In this document: one piece after another, positions 48,136-58,925 of the stretch
How positions within the stretch are numbered: the first letter of the stretch is position 1
Layout: each line of letters begins with the position of its first letter
NCBI RefSeq assembly: GCF_001571365.1
Contig: NZ_BCTQ01000026.1
Location: forward strand, 31,045-95,044
Source: Achromobacter denitrificans NBRC 15125
GTDB lineage: Bacteria; Pseudomonadota; Gammaproteobacteria; Burkholderiales; Burkholderiaceae_B
DNA: 64,000 bases
Direction of reading: 5' to 3'
The notes under the pieces: model-generated
Told to the model about the DNA's origin: nothing
Database searches by the model: none
Seen by the model: only the letters and a program-made list of their open reading frames with translations
Translations under genes and position numbers: made by a program

Positions 48136-48480
48136 AACAGAGGCAGTAGATGCCGGGCGTGCGCTCAAGGGGCAGATCGCCTACTGGGCGCCAAGCTTCG
48201 CAAAAACAGCCGCCCGAAAGCGAGGCAACGGTTTCCACAACAGATCGCTTGTTGTAAACAACCTCCGCAAAAATAGCCGGCCCGCCGCCGGGCCGCCCCA
48301 AGGCGGGCCAGCCCCCTTGGGGGCAGCAAGCGAGCGCAGCGTGGGGGCCTAATTACTTTATTACCAGAATGACTTAGACGGTCGCGGCGGCTGCCTGTTA
48401 CGGTTATGAATCCCCTCCCTGGCGCTTTGCGCCTAGCGACCGCAGGGGCTTCAGACCGAGAAGACTTCAAGGGCAGTGAC
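48136..48480. other. 345-bp intergenic region before cysI
   Basis: It contains two copies of a CGCAAAAA(C/T)AGCCG element (near 48198 and 48266), a GTTGT-AA-ACAAC dyad near 48251, the GC-rich repeat at 48311, and then an AT-richer promoter-like part (48350-48405) with GGTTATGAAT as a possible -10 region. No gene. Confidence 0.55.
48311..48324. repeat. GC-rich intergenic palindrome
   Basis: GCCCCCTTGGGGGC is a perfect palindrome followed by AGCAAGCGAGCGCAGCG and a G run. Such elements are, as I recall, common between genes in Achromobacter and Bordetella. It may end transcription from the DUF2970 gene. Confidence 0.6.
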
Positions 48481-50215
<1,735 letters not shown>

Positions 50216-50223
<8 letters not shown>

Positions 50224-50761
50224 CATCTACGCCCACGACGCCCCCGGCCCCCACCTGATCCGCGGGGGCCGGCTGGAAGCCGACGCGTCGCGCCTCTTCA
50301 CGCCCGAGCCCGAAGTGGCCGCGGAAGGCCAGGTACCCGGCGACGAGCCGGGCTGGATCGTGCCGCTGTCCACCTGGAAGACCTCGCACGCCACGCTGCG
50401 CCGCCATCGCCACCCCGTCGCGATCCTGCTGGAGCCCGACGCCGACCTGCGCGACTTGGCCAATGCGGATGGCGCGCTGGATCCCGCCGGCATCGCCTTC
50501 ATCGCCGTGGACTTCCCGGTCTACACCGACGGCCGCGGCTACTCGCTCGCGCAGCTGCTACGCACGCGCTACGGCTGGCAGGGCGAGCTGCGCGCGGTCG
50601 GCGACGTGATGATCGACACCATCCACTACCAGGCGCGCGTCGGCTTCGACAGCTTCCTGGTCAAGCCCGGGCATGATCCGCACAAGGCCCTGGAGGCCTT
50701 CAAGACGTTCACGGTGCACTACCAGAAAACCTACCGCGCGCCGGTGCCGGCGGCCGCCTAA
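50216..50761 (+). CDS. DUF934 protein linked to sulfite reductase
   Basis: This 181-residue protein overlaps cysI. It has GWIVPLSTWKTSHATLRRHR, AFIAVDFPVYTDGRGYSLAQLLRTRYGWQGELRAVGDV, and a tail resembling KTFTVHYQKTYR. DUF934 genes follow sulfite reductase genes in many proteobacteria and are thought to help its electron supply or assembly. Its stop overlaps the end of the opposing iclR gene by 4 nt. Confidence 0.9.
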
Positions 50762-51552
50762 TCCGGCTCCCGCCAGAACATGGGAACGGGCGCCAGCTGC
50801 GCCCGGATCAAGTCGGCGATGCTGCGCTGGCGCGGCGCCTGCATGCGGCTGATCAGGCTGGACACGCTGACGGCCAGGCGCGGATAGCCTTCGGCATCGC
50901 ATAGCGCCACCCCCACCCCCAGCACCCCCGGCACCGCGGCGTTGCCCACCACGGACCAGCCGCGCCCCCGTGTGTTCTCCACCAGGCGGCGCATCTGGGC
51001 CACCGTCATGCCTCCGTAGGCGCGCAGCGCCTGCTCGTTCTGCGCCATCACTTCCTCGGCTTCGTCCGGCGGCAACGCCGCCAGCAGCGCCAGCCCGGCC
51101 GCGCCCACGCCCAGCGGCTGGCGATGCCCCACCGTCACCGCCAGCACCTGCACGGGGTAGTTCCCCACTTCCCGGTGCAGGCATAGCGAATCGTTCCCCG
51201 CCCGGCAGATGAGGAAGGCCGAATCGCCGCTCACGTCGCTGATCTGGCGCAGCACCGGCCGCAGGCCGCGCACCGCCTGGGCATGCGGATCGCCGGCCAT
51301 CATCACGCCCAGCTCCGCCACCCGCCAGCGCGGCGCCTCCGATTCGCGCAGCGCGTAGCCCTCCTGCACCAGCACGTCCAGGTAGCGATAGACCGTGGAC
51401 CGCTGCATGCCCGCCGCGCGGGCGATGTCGACGACGTGCATCCCCGCCGCGCCGGCCTGGCGCAACACCCCCAGCACGCGCAGCCCGCGGCGCAATACCC
51501 GCGGCCCCGCCCCTTCCGATTCAGGCTTGTTCAATTTTTGGACACGTTGCAT
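50758..51552 (-). CDS. IclR-family transcriptional regulator
   Basis: This 264-residue protein starts MQRVQKLNKPESEGAGPRVL; a longer frame to 51714 is rejected because it is AT-rich operator DNA read through. It has a winged helix-turn-helix (MHVVDIARAAGMQRSTVYRYLDVLVQEGYALRE) and an IclR effector domain. It is divergent from the Bug-ligase-lyase-SDR unit; two 17-bp dyads, one inside its first codons, suggest autoregulation and control of that unit. Confidence 0.9.
   Translation of the reverse strand: MQRVQKLNKPESEGAGPRVLRRGLRVLGVLRQAGAAGMHVVDIARAAGMQRSTVYRYLDVLVQEGYALRESEAPRWRVAELGVMMAGDPHAQAVRGLRPVLRQISDVSGDSAFLICRAGNDSLCLHREVGNYPVQVLAVTVGHRQPLGVGAAGLALLAALPPDEAEEVMAQNEQALRAYGGMTVAQMRRLVENTRGRGWSVVGNAAVPGVLGVGVALCDAEGYPRLAVSVSSLISRMQAPRQRSIADLIRAQLAPVPMFWREPD
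51528..51544. promoter_or_regulatory. Putative IclR operator, site 1
   Basis: TGTTCAATTTTTGGACA, overlapping codons 3-8 of the iclR gene. It matches site 2 at 13 of 17 positions. Confidence 0.6.
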
Positions 51553-51601
51553 TGATGAGGGCTCTATCAAAGCCCAATATGAATCCGGGCAGACGAAGAG
51601 C

Positions 51602-51618
51602 TGTCCAAATATTAGACA
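51602..51618. promoter_or_regulatory. Putative IclR operator, site 2
   Basis: TGTCCAAATATTAGACA, a dyad with TGTC/GACA ends, 20 bp before the Bug-protein start codon and 74 bp from site 1. Confidence 0.65.
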
Positions 51619-51637
51619 AAACAGGACGGAGACAACA

Positions 51638-52618
51638 ATGAAGACTTTCAGCAAGCGGTGGGCCCGGGCGGCGGCCCTGGCCACGGTCCTCGCGACCCCT
51701 GCCCTGGCGGCCAAACCCTATCCGGAGCGTCCCGTGACGCTGGTCGTCGGCTATGCCGCCGGCGGCGCCACCGACATCGTCGCGCGGTTGGTGGCGAAGT
51801 CGCTGTCGGAAGAACTGGGCCAGACCTTCGTGGTCGAGAACAAGACGGGCGCCAATAGCAACATCGGCGCGGAAATCGTCTCGCGCGCGGCGCCGGACGG
51901 CTATACGCTGTACGTGGGCTCGATCGCCAACACGATCAACCGCACGCTCTACAGCCAGCTCAACTACGACTTCGTGAAGGGGTTCGAGCCCGTCGGGCTG
52001 CTGGCGACCATTCCGAACATCCTGGTGGTCAATCCCAAGCTGCCGGTCAAGACGGTGCAGGAATACATCGCCTACGCGAAGAAGAATCCTGGCAAGCTGA
52101 CCTGCGCCTCGTCCGGCAGCGGTTCCTCCATCCACCTGTCGTGCGAACTGTTCAAGATGCAGACCGGCACCGACATCCTGCACGTGCCCTACCGCGGCAG
52201 CGGCCCGGCCGTGGCCGACCTGCTGGGCGGCCAGGTGGACTCCATGTTCGACAACCTGCCCTCCTCCCTGCCGCACGTGCAGGCCGGCAAGCTGCGCGCC
52301 ATCGGCGTGACCTCGCCCCAGCGCCTGGATGCCGTTCCCGATACGCCCACGCTGGCGGAGTCCGGCCTGCCCGGCTTCGACGTGGAATCCTGGTTCGGCC
52401 TGGTGGCGCCCGCGGGCACCCCCAAACCGGTCATCGACCGCCTCAACCAGGCCCTGAACAAGGCGCTGGCCAGCCCGGCGCTGCAGGCCTCGTACAAGCA
52501 ATCCGGCTTCTACGCCCCGCAACCGCCCAACTCGCCCGAATCGTTCGGCAAGAAGATCGCCAGCGAGATCGACAAATGGGGCGCAGTCGTCAAGAACGCC
52601 AACCTCAAAGCCAACTAG
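51638..52618 (+). CDS. Bug/TctC-family periplasmic solute-binding protein
   Basis: This 326-residue protein has GGACGGAGA as ribosome site and a signal peptide ending ALA (cleavage after residue 24). The mature start KPYPERPVTLVVGYAAGGATDIVARLVA is the Bug family pattern, with VENKTGANSNIGAEIVSRA following. Bug proteins bind carboxylates, amides or aromatic acids, usually for a TctAB permease, which is not in this window. The enzymes downstream indicate the bound ligand is activated with CoA. Confidence 0.92.
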   Translation: MKTFSKRWARAAALATVLATPALAAKPYPERPVTLVVGYAAGGATDIVARLVAKSLSEELGQTFVVENKTGANSNIGAEIVSRAAPDGYTLYVGSIANTINRTLYSQLNYDFVKGFEPVGLLATIPNILVVNPKLPVKTVQEYIAYAKKNPGKLTCASSGSGSSIHLSCELFKMQTGTDILHVPYRGSGPAVADLLGGQVDSMFDNLPSSLPHVQAGKLRAIGVTSPQRLDAVPDTPTLAESGLPGFDVESWFGLVAPAGTPKPVIDRLNQALNKALASPALQASYKQSGFYAPQPPNSPESFGKKIASEIDKWGAVVKNANLKAN

Positions 52619-52645
52619 ATCCTGTCCACGCTTAAAGGAGCACAG

Positions 52646-54163
52646 GTGTACCCGATCGATTTCTTCTTCCGCGCCGCCGAGCAGCATCCCGACCGGATCG
52701 CGCTGGACGGCCCCGAGGGCCAGGTCACGTACGCGCGGCTGGCCGCCGACACGCGCGCGCTGGCCGCGGCGCTGCAAGACCTGGACCCCGCGCCGCAGAC
52801 GCGCGTGGCCATCTGCGCCGGCAACTCGGCGCGGCACATCCTGGCGCTGCTGGCCGTGCTGGCCAGCGGCAAGGTGTGGGTGCCTCTGAACTACCGCAGC
52901 ACCGAGCGCGAGATCGGGCGCATCCTGGACGCCACGGAGCCGTCCATCGTCATCGTCGACGGCGCGGGCGCGCCGCTGGCCCCCGAATCCGGGGCGCCGG
53001 CGAGCCGGCGGCACATCCACCTGGACGACGCCTCGGCCCCGCTGGCCCTGGACGCGCTGCTGGCCCGCCATGCCGGCACCGCGCCGCGGCGCCATGCCCT
53101 GCCGCGCGACGCCACCCAGGCCATCAAGTTCACCGGCGGCACCACCGGGCTGCCCAAGGGCGTGATGCAGCCCTACCATGCCTGGAACGCCGGCATCATC
53201 AACCAGATCGCCAGCTGGGAGCTCACGCAGGACGACCGCTACGTCGTCGCCGCGCCCATCACGCACGGCACCGGCACCTATCTGCTGCCGGTGCTGGCCC
53301 GCGGCGGCGCCCATCTGCTGCTCGACGCCGTCAATCCGGCCAGCATCACGGCCGCCTTCCGCGAACGCGGCGGCACGCTGAGCTTCATGCCGCCCACGCT
53401 GATCTACATGATCATGGCGCAGCCCGGCGTCTCGCGCGCCGACTTTCCGCGCCTGCGCAACCTGATCTACGGCGGCGCCCCCATGCCCGTGGAGAAGATC
53501 GACAAGGCGCGCGCCTTCTTCGGCCCGGTGCTGGGCACCACCTACGGGCAGACCGAAGCGCCGCAGATCGTCACCGTGCTACGCCCCGCCGACCTCGAAG
53601 CGCCGGAGAACCGCGCCGCGGTCGGACGCGTCACCTGGCTGTCCGACCTGGCCATCATGGGCCCGGACGGCGCGCTGCTGCCCCGCGGCGAGATCGGCGA
53701 GGTGGTCGTGCAGGGCGACCTGGTGATGTCGGGCTACTGGCGGCTGCCGGAAAAAACCGCCGAGACGATCGTGGACGGCTGGCTGCACACTGGCGACACG
53801 GGGCTGGTCGACGCGCGCGGCTATCTGTTCCTGAAGGACCGCTTGCGCGACGTGATCATCACCGGCGGCTTCAACATCTATCCCGTGGACGTCGAGAATG
53901 CCCTGTCCGCGCATCCCGCCGTGTACGAATGCTCGGTCTTCGGGCTGCCCGACGAAAAATGGGGCGAGGCCGTGCACGCCGCCGTCCAGTTCCATCCCGG
54001 CGCGAGCGCCGGCGAAGACGAGCTCAAGGCGCACGTGCGCGGCCTGCTCGGCCCCGTCGCCACGCCCAAGCAATTCCACATCCACGACAGCCTGCCGCGC
54101 TCCAGCGTGGGCAAGGTATTGAAGAACGCCGTGCGCGACGCGGCTCAGAAGGAAACACCATGA
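52646..54163 (+). CDS. AMP-dependent acyl-CoA synthetase/ligase
   Basis: This 505-residue enzyme starts at GTG after AAGGAG. It has the AMP-binding loop TGGTTGLPKG at residues 163-172, YGQTEAP, GWLHTGDTG, ITGGFNIYPVDVE and the catalytic lysine in SSVGKVLKNAVR. It activates a carboxylic acid to its CoA thioester. The acid is likely the ligand of the upstream Bug protein. The next gene overlaps by 4 nt. Confidence 0.92.
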   Translation: MYPIDFFFRAAEQHPDRIALDGPEGQVTYARLAADTRALAAALQDLDPAPQTRVAICAGNSARHILALLAVLASGKVWVPLNYRSTEREIGRILDATEPSIVIVDGAGAPLAPESGAPASRRHIHLDDASAPLALDALLARHAGTAPRRHALPRDATQAIKFTGGTTGLPKGVMQPYHAWNAGIINQIASWELTQDDRYVVAAPITHGTGTYLLPVLARGGAHLLLDAVNPASITAAFRERGGTLSFMPPTLIYMIMAQPGVSRADFPRLRNLIYGGAPMPVEKIDKARAFFGPVLGTTYGQTEAPQIVTVLRPADLEAPENRAAVGRVTWLSDLAIMGPDGALLPRGEIGEVVVQGDLVMSGYWRLPEKTAETIVDGWLHTGDTGLVDARGYLFLKDRLRDVIITGGFNIYPVDVENALSAHPAVYECSVFGLPDEKWGEAVHAAVQFHPGASAGEDELKAHVRGLLGPVATPKQFHIHDSLPRSSVGKVLKNAVRDAAQKETP

Positions 54164-54945
54164 AAACGCCCGAAACCCGCCTCTGCGCCCATCACCTCAC
54201 CGGCATGTCGTACCGCGACGTGGACCTGGTCGAGGACCTGATCGGCAAGAAGACCTTCACCGAAGTCATGATCATGCAGATCCTGGGCCGCGAGGCGCGC
54301 CCCGTCGACCTGCGCATCGTCGACGCGGTGCTCGTCACCCTGATGGAGCACGGCATGACGCCCAGCGCCATCGCCACCCGCCTGATCTACATGAGCGCGC
54401 CGGAGAACCTGCAGGGCGCGGTCGCCTCGGGCCTGATGGCGGTGGGCAGCCAGTTCGTGGGCACCATGGAAAACTGCTCGCGCCTGCTGGACCGCATCCG
54501 CCAGGCGACGGACGAGGAGGCCGAGGCGCTGGCGATCGCCCGCGAATTCCGCGCATCGCGCCAGGCCCTGCCCGGCTTCGGCCATCACCTGCACAAGCCC
54601 GACGACCCGCGCTCGATCAAGCTGCTGGCGCTGGCCGAAGCCGAGCCGGAGCTGAAGGGCGATTCGATCAAGGCGCTGCGGCTGCTGGCGTCGGCGATCG
54701 ACGCGACCTACGGCAGACACATCACCATCAACGCCACCGGCGCCGTGGCGGCGCTGCTGAGCGAGATCGGCGTGCCCACCGACCTGATGCGCGGCTTCGC
54801 CGTAATCTCGCGCGCGGCCGGCCTGGTGTCCCACGTGGCGGAAGAACAGCAAAGCCCGTCCGGCCGCTACATCTGGGAAACCATCGATCACGCCATCCCC
54901 TACGTGGGCGCGGGCAAGTCGCGCCAGGACGACGGCCAGTCATGA
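54160..54945 (+). CDS. Citryl-CoA lyase-like protein (citrate synthase fold)
   Basis: This 261-residue protein overlaps the ligase stop. Its segments TVLVTLMEHGMTPS-like (DAVLVTLMEHGMTPSAIATR), GFGHHLHKPDDPRSIKLL and GRHITINATGAVAALLSEIG match the citrate synthase C-terminal region, but at half the usual length, as in citryl-CoA lyases. It may cleave or form a 3-hydroxy-3-methylglutaryl- or citryl-type CoA ester made by the ligase. It overlaps the SDR gene by 4 nt. Confidence 0.85.
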   Translation: MKTPETRLCAHHLTGMSYRDVDLVEDLIGKKTFTEVMIMQILGREARPVDLRIVDAVLVTLMEHGMTPSAIATRLIYMSAPENLQGAVASGLMAVGSQFVGTMENCSRLLDRIRQATDEEAEALAIAREFRASRQALPGFGHHLHKPDDPRSIKLLALAEAEPELKGDSIKALRLLASAIDATYGRHITINATGAVAALLSEIGVPTDLMRGFAVISRAAGLVSHVAEEQQSPSGRYIWETIDHAIPYVGAGKSRQDDGQS

Positions 54946-55751
54946 CGGCCGGCCACGAACCCCGGCTGGCGGGCAAGGTCGTGCTGGTGGCCGGGGCCGG
55001 CTCCTCGGCCGCCGGCTGGAGCATCGGCAAGGCCAGCTGCGTGACGATGGCGCGCCAAGGCGCCGCCATCGTCGCGCTGGACTCCCAACGGGAAGCCGCC
55101 GAGGACGCGGCTCATGAAGTCGAAAAGGCCGGCGGCAGCGCCCTGCCCGTGCAGGCGGACGTGGCCGATCCCGCGGCCATGCAGGCCGCGGTGGACGCCG
55201 CCCTGCGCCGCTACGGACGCATCGACGTGCTGCAGGCGAATGCCGGCATCGGCAAGGTGGGCGGCCCGGAGGACATCTCGCTGGAAGACTGGGACCGCAT
55301 CCAGCAGGTGAACGTGTCCAGCCTGCTCATCGCCACGCGGCTGCTGGCGCCGCTCATGCGCGAACAGGGCGGCGGGGCCATCGTGACCGTGTCGTCCGTG
55401 GCCGGCATCCGCTACACCGGTTATCCGCACCTGGCATACAGCGTGAGCAAGGCGGCCGTAATCCACTTCGCGCGCATGGCCGCACAGCAATACGCCGCCG
55501 ACCGCATCCGCGTGAACACGGTGATTCCCGGCCTGATCGACACGCCGCGCGTGGCGAAGAACGTCGCGCGCATGTTCGATGCCGATGCCCGGGCCGCCAG
55601 CGCGGCGCGCGACCGGCAGGTGCCGATGGGCCGCATGGGCACGCCTTGGGAAGTGGCGAACGCCGTGGCGTTCCTGGCCTCGGACGAGGCGTCCTACATC
55701 ACGGGCACGGAGTTGCTCGTGGATGGCGGGCTGACGGGGAAATATGCGTGA
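54942..55751 (+). CDS. SDR family oxidoreductase with atypical cofactor loop
   Basis: This 269-residue protein overlaps the lyase gene (ATGA). Its cofactor loop reads AGAGSSAAGWSIGKA (from residue 17) instead of TGxxxGIG, a variant with an insertion; QANAG replaces NNAG. The catalytic YSVSK and end LLVDGGLTGKYA are normal. It probably oxidises an intermediate of the ligase/lyase route. Confidence 0.88.
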   Translation: MTAGHEPRLAGKVVLVAGAGSSAAGWSIGKASCVTMARQGAAIVALDSQREAAEDAAHEVEKAGGSALPVQADVADPAAMQAAVDAALRRYGRIDVLQANAGIGKVGGPEDISLEDWDRIQQVNVSSLLIATRLLAPLMREQGGGAIVTVSSVAGIRYTGYPHLAYSVSKAAVIHFARMAAQQYAADRIRVNTVIPGLIDTPRVAKNVARMFDADARAASAARDRQVPMGRMGTPWEVANAVAFLASDEASYITGTELLVDGGLTGKYA

Positions 55752-55809
55752 TGGGTTTCGCGCGTTTGATGCGGGAGTTCTTGCGAGCGCGGTCTTGCGC
55801 TGCCCCCTC

Positions 55810-56373
55810 CTACTTCATGCCTTCCCAGTGCGGGCCGGGCACCACGATATCGAAGAGCTCCAGCACGCGCGCCACGGTGTGGTCCACCATCTCATCGATG
55901 GAGGCCGGGCGGTGGTAGAACGCCGGCAGCGGCGGAAACACGATGCCGCCCATTTCGGTCACGGCCGTCATGTTGCGCAGGTGCGCCAGGTTGAAAGGCG
56001 TTTCGCGCACCATCAGGACCAGGCGCCTGCGTTCCTTGAGGGTTACGTCGGCGGCGCGGGTGATCAGGTTGTCCGAAAGGCCGTGCGCCACGGCCGCCAG
56101 CGTGCGCATGGAGCACGGCACGATCACCATGCCGGCGGTCTGGAACGCGCCGCTGGCGAGGGTGGCGCCCACGTCGCGCACGCTGTGCACGTGATCCGCC
56201 AGCGCGTAGACATCATGGCGGCTGACGTCCAGCTCGTGCTTGATGTTCAGCACGCCGGACGCCGACACCACCAGATGCGTCTCCACATCGTCCACGCCGC
56301 GCAGCGCTTGCAGCATGCGCACCGCGTAGAGCGCCCCGGTGGCGCCCGTGATGCCGATGACCAGTCGCCGCAT
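55810..56373 (-). CDS. ubiX: Flavin prenyltransferase
   Basis: This 187-residue protein has GITGATGALYAVRMLQALR, the flavin-binding start, VPCSMRTLAAVAHGLSDNLITRAADVTLKERRRLVLMVRETP and a C-terminal FPPLPAFYHRPASI. UbiX makes prenylated FMN for UbiD-type decarboxylases in ubiquinone synthesis. It follows grxD by 7 nt and is the last gene of the hemA block. Confidence 0.94.
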   Translation of the reverse strand: MRRLVIGITGATGALYAVRMLQALRGVDDVETHLVVSASGVLNIKHELDVSRHDVYALADHVHSVRDVGATLASGAFQTAGMVIVPCSMRTLAAVAHGLSDNLITRAADVTLKERRRLVLMVRETPFNLAHLRNMTAVTEMGGIVFPPLPAFYHRPASIDEMVDHTVARVLELFDIVVPGPHWEGMK

Positions 56374-56380
56374 GGACCGC

Positions 56381-56707
56381 TCAGGCCATGGCGCCGGATT
56401 GTTCCAGCAGGGTCTTCAGTTCGCCGGAGTCATTCATCTCGTTCATGATGTCCGAGCCGCCGATGAACTCGCCGCCCACGTACAGCTGCGGGATGGTGGG
56501 CCAGTTGGAGAATTCCTTGATGCCCTGGCGGACTTCGTCGTCCTCCAGCACATTGACGGTGACCAGCTTCTTCACGCCACAGCCCTTCAGGATCTGGATG
56601 GCCTTGCCGGAAAAGCCGCATTGCGGGAACTGGGCGGTGCCCTTCATGAACAGCACGACGGGGTGCTGGGTCACGGTTTCGCGGATGAATTCTTGAACGT
56701 CGCTCAT
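56381..56707 (-). CDS. grxD: Monothiol glutaredoxin (Grx4 type)
   Basis: This 108-residue protein has the CGFS active site at residues 30-33 and [20 protein letters not shown]. Monothiol glutaredoxins of this type bind and transfer iron-sulfur clusters. Its position before ubiX and after prmC is typical of Alcaligenaceae. Confidence 0.95.
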   Translation of the reverse strand: MSDVQEFIRETVTQHPVVLFMKGTAQFPQCGFSGKAIQILKGCGVKKLVTVNVLEDDEVRQGIKEFSNWPTIPQLYVGGEFIGGSDIMNEMNDSGELKTLLEQSGAMA

Positions 56708-56819
56708 GGTGGTCTCTCGGACAGGCGTAGGGAATACGCCAATTATAGGTACAGCGGCAAAAAGCGCCCCGGATACCCCGGGCCGCGCTCCGGGAATCGG
56801 CCTGCGGGCCCCTCAACAT

Positions 56820-56832
56820 GGTGTCTGACACC
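56820..56832. repeat. GGTGTCTGACACC palindrome
   Basis: A perfect 13-bp palindrome lies 14 nt beyond the prmC stop codon, in a G/C-rich tract with a related GGGTGTCTG copy (reverse, near 56877-56887) that falls within the prmC tail. To my recollection, GTGTC...GACAC elements occur often between genes in this group. Confidence 0.5.
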
Positions 56833-56845
56833 CGCGGGAGCCCCC

Positions 56846-57745
56846 TCAGCCTGCGCCGGCGTCCCCGGGGGGGGGGCAGACACCCGGGACGGACGCGGGC
56901 CCCTCGCTGGCGCCCGGCGCTCCCCCGGGAAGCCGGCCGCCGGAGATCCGCTCGATGCCGGCCAGGTCCCGCCGGCTGTGGACGCCGTCGAACCCGGCTT
57001 GCGCCAGCAGGTCGCGCACCGCCTCGGCCTGGTCCCAGCCGTGCTCCATCCACAGGGCGCCGCCCCGCTTCAGGTGGCGGCCCGCGCCCCGCGCGATGCG
57101 GGCCAGGTCTTCCAGCCCGCCCGCGCCGTCGGTCAGCGCGCCGCGTGGCTCGAAGCGCACGTCGCCCTGGTCCAGGTGCGGATCGTCGCAGGCCACATAG
57201 GGCGGGTTGGACACGATCAGGTCGAAGCCCTCGCCCGCGGGCACGGCTTCGTACCAACTGCCCTCGACCAGGCGGACGGAGGCCGCCAGATCCCAGGCGT
57301 TGGCGGCCGCCACGGCCAGCGCGGCGGCGCTGACGTCGGAAGCCATCACCCGCGCATCGCGGCGCGCCAGGGCGATGGAAATCGCGATCGCCCCGCTGCC
57401 CGTGCCCAGGTCCAGCACTGCGGGCGCGGCCAGGCCCGCCAGGCATTCCAGCGCGGTCTCGACCAGCACCTCGGTATCCGGGCGCGGGATCAGCACGTCG
57501 GGCGTGACGCGAAAGCGGTGCCCCATGAACTCGCGATGGCCCAGCAGATAGGCCATGGGTTCGCCCGACAGGCGCCGCTGCGCCAGCGATTCGTAGGCGG
57601 CGGCCACCTCGGGCAGCAGCGGGTCGGTGTCATGCGCCAGCAGCCAGGCGCGCGGCTTGCCCAGCACGTGCTCCAGCAGCATGCGCACTTCCAGCCGGGG
57701 CAGGCGCGCGTCGAGCAGCAAGGTCTTGAGCTGGGGCGGCGTCAT
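56846..57745 (-). CDS. prmC: Peptide chain release factor N5-glutamine methyltransferase
   Basis: This 299-residue enzyme methylates the GGQ glutamine of release factors, fitting its place 13 nt after prfA. It has the SAM loop LDLGTGSGAI (111-120) and the catalytic NPPY (180-183). The family usually ends near DLAGIERISGGR; here about 25 more residues, rich in G/P/A, run into a repeat tract, so the original stop was probably lost. Confidence 0.93.
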   Translation of the reverse strand: MTPPQLKTLLLDARLPRLEVRMLLEHVLGKPRAWLLAHDTDPLLPEVAAAYESLAQRRLSGEPMAYLLGHREFMGHRFRVTPDVLIPRPDTEVLVETALECLAGLAAPAVLDLGTGSGAIAISIALARRDARVMASDVSAAALAVAAANAWDLAASVRLVEGSWYEAVPAGEGFDLIVSNPPYVACDDPHLDQGDVRFEPRGALTDGAGGLEDLARIARGAGRHLKRGGALWMEHGWDQAEAVRDLLAQAGFDGVHSRRDLAGIERISGGRLPGGAPGASEGPASVPGVCPPPGDAGAG

Positions 57746-57758
57746 GGCGCAAGCCCGT

Positions 57759-58841
57759 TCAAATGTCGTCGCCCAGGGCCGCCAGCTGCTCGGCCTGGTG
57801 CTCGGCGATCAGCGCGCCGGTCAATTCCTCAAGGTCGCCTTCCATGATCTGCTGCAGCTTGTACAGCGTCAGGTTGATGCGGTGGTCGGTCACGCGGCCC
57901 TGCGGGAAGTTGTAGGTGCGGATGCGCTCGGAGCGGTCGCCCGAGCCGATCAGGCTCTTGCGCTCGGCCGCTTCCTTGCTCTGCCGCTCGCGGATTTCCT
58001 TGTCTTTCAGGCGCGCGGCCAGCACCTGCATGGCCTTGTCCTTGTTGCGGTGCTGGGAACGGTCGTCCTGGCATTCCACCACCAGCCCGGTCGGCAAGTG
58101 GGTGATGCGCACCGCCGAATCGGTCTTGTTGATGTGCTGCCCGCCCGCGCCGCTGGCGCGAAACGTATCGATCCGCAGGTCGTTCGGGTTGATGACGATG
58201 TCCGACATTTCGTCGGCTTCCGCCATGATGGCCACGGTGCAGGCCGAGGTGTGGATGCGGCCCTGCGCCTCGGTGGCGGGAACGCGTTGCACCCGGTGCG
58301 CGCCGGACTCGAACTTCAGGCGGCCGTAGGCGCCGTCGCCGTCGATGCGCGCGATCACTTCCTTGTAGCCGCCCAGCTCCGACGCGCTTTCCGACATCAG
58401 CTCGACGCGCCACCCGCGCTGTTCCGCGTACCGCGAGTACATGCGCAGCAGGTCGCCGGAGAACAGCGCGCTCTCGTCGCCGCCCGTGCCCGCGCGGATT
58501 TCCAGGAACACGCTGCGCCCGTCATTGGGGTCGCGCGGCAGCAACAGCAGCTGCAACGCGGCTTCCAGTTCTTCCAGCTTGGCGCGCCCGCCCTTGATCT
58601 CCTCCTCGGCCATGGACTTCAGGTCCGGATCCGACAGCATCTCCTGGGCGGTGGCCAGATCCTCCTCGGTGCGGGCGAAGGCCGTGAAGGCCTCGACCAC
58701 GGGTTCCAGTTCGGCGCGCTCGCGCGAGAGCTTGCGGAAACGCTCCATATCGGACGCGGTCTCCGGTTCGGCGAGCAGGGCGTCGACCTCGATGAGGCGG
58801 TGGCACAGATGCTCCAGCCGGCTGCGCATGGAAGATTTCAT
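57759..58841 (-). CDS. prfA: Peptide chain release factor 1
   Basis: This 360-residue factor reads UAA and UAG. It has the GGQ motif at residues 233-235 in [18 protein letters not shown], at the same position as in E. coli, and the normal length. It lies between hemA and prmC, the standard order. Confidence 0.97.
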   Translation of the reverse strand: MKSSMRSRLEHLCHRLIEVDALLAEPETASDMERFRKLSRERAELEPVVEAFTAFARTEEDLATAQEMLSDPDLKSMAEEEIKGGRAKLEELEAALQLLLLPRDPNDGRSVFLEIRAGTGGDESALFSGDLLRMYSRYAEQRGWRVELMSESASELGGYKEVIARIDGDGAYGRLKFESGAHRVQRVPATEAQGRIHTSACTVAIMAEADEMSDIVINPNDLRIDTFRASGAGGQHINKTDSAVRITHLPTGLVVECQDDRSQHRNKDKAMQVLAARLKDKEIRERQSKEAAERKSLIGSGDRSERIRTYNFPQGRVTDHRINLTLYKLQQIMEGDLEELTGALIAEHQAEQLAALGDDI

Positions 58842-58853
58842 GGGGAATGACCA

Positions 58854-58897
58854 AAAAGAAAAGCGGGAAAGCGGGCGCCCAAAAGACGAACGCCCGC
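58854..58897 (-). terminator. Possible attenuator/terminator between hemA and prfA
   Basis: On the minus strand GCGGGCG (58891-58897) pairs with CGCCCGC (58871-58877), followed by a U-rich stretch with interruptions, 29 nt after the hemA stop. It may reduce read-through into prfA. Confidence 0.45.
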
Positions 58898-58925
58898 CGA
58901 GAGGGCGGGACGTGGGGCAGCGTCG

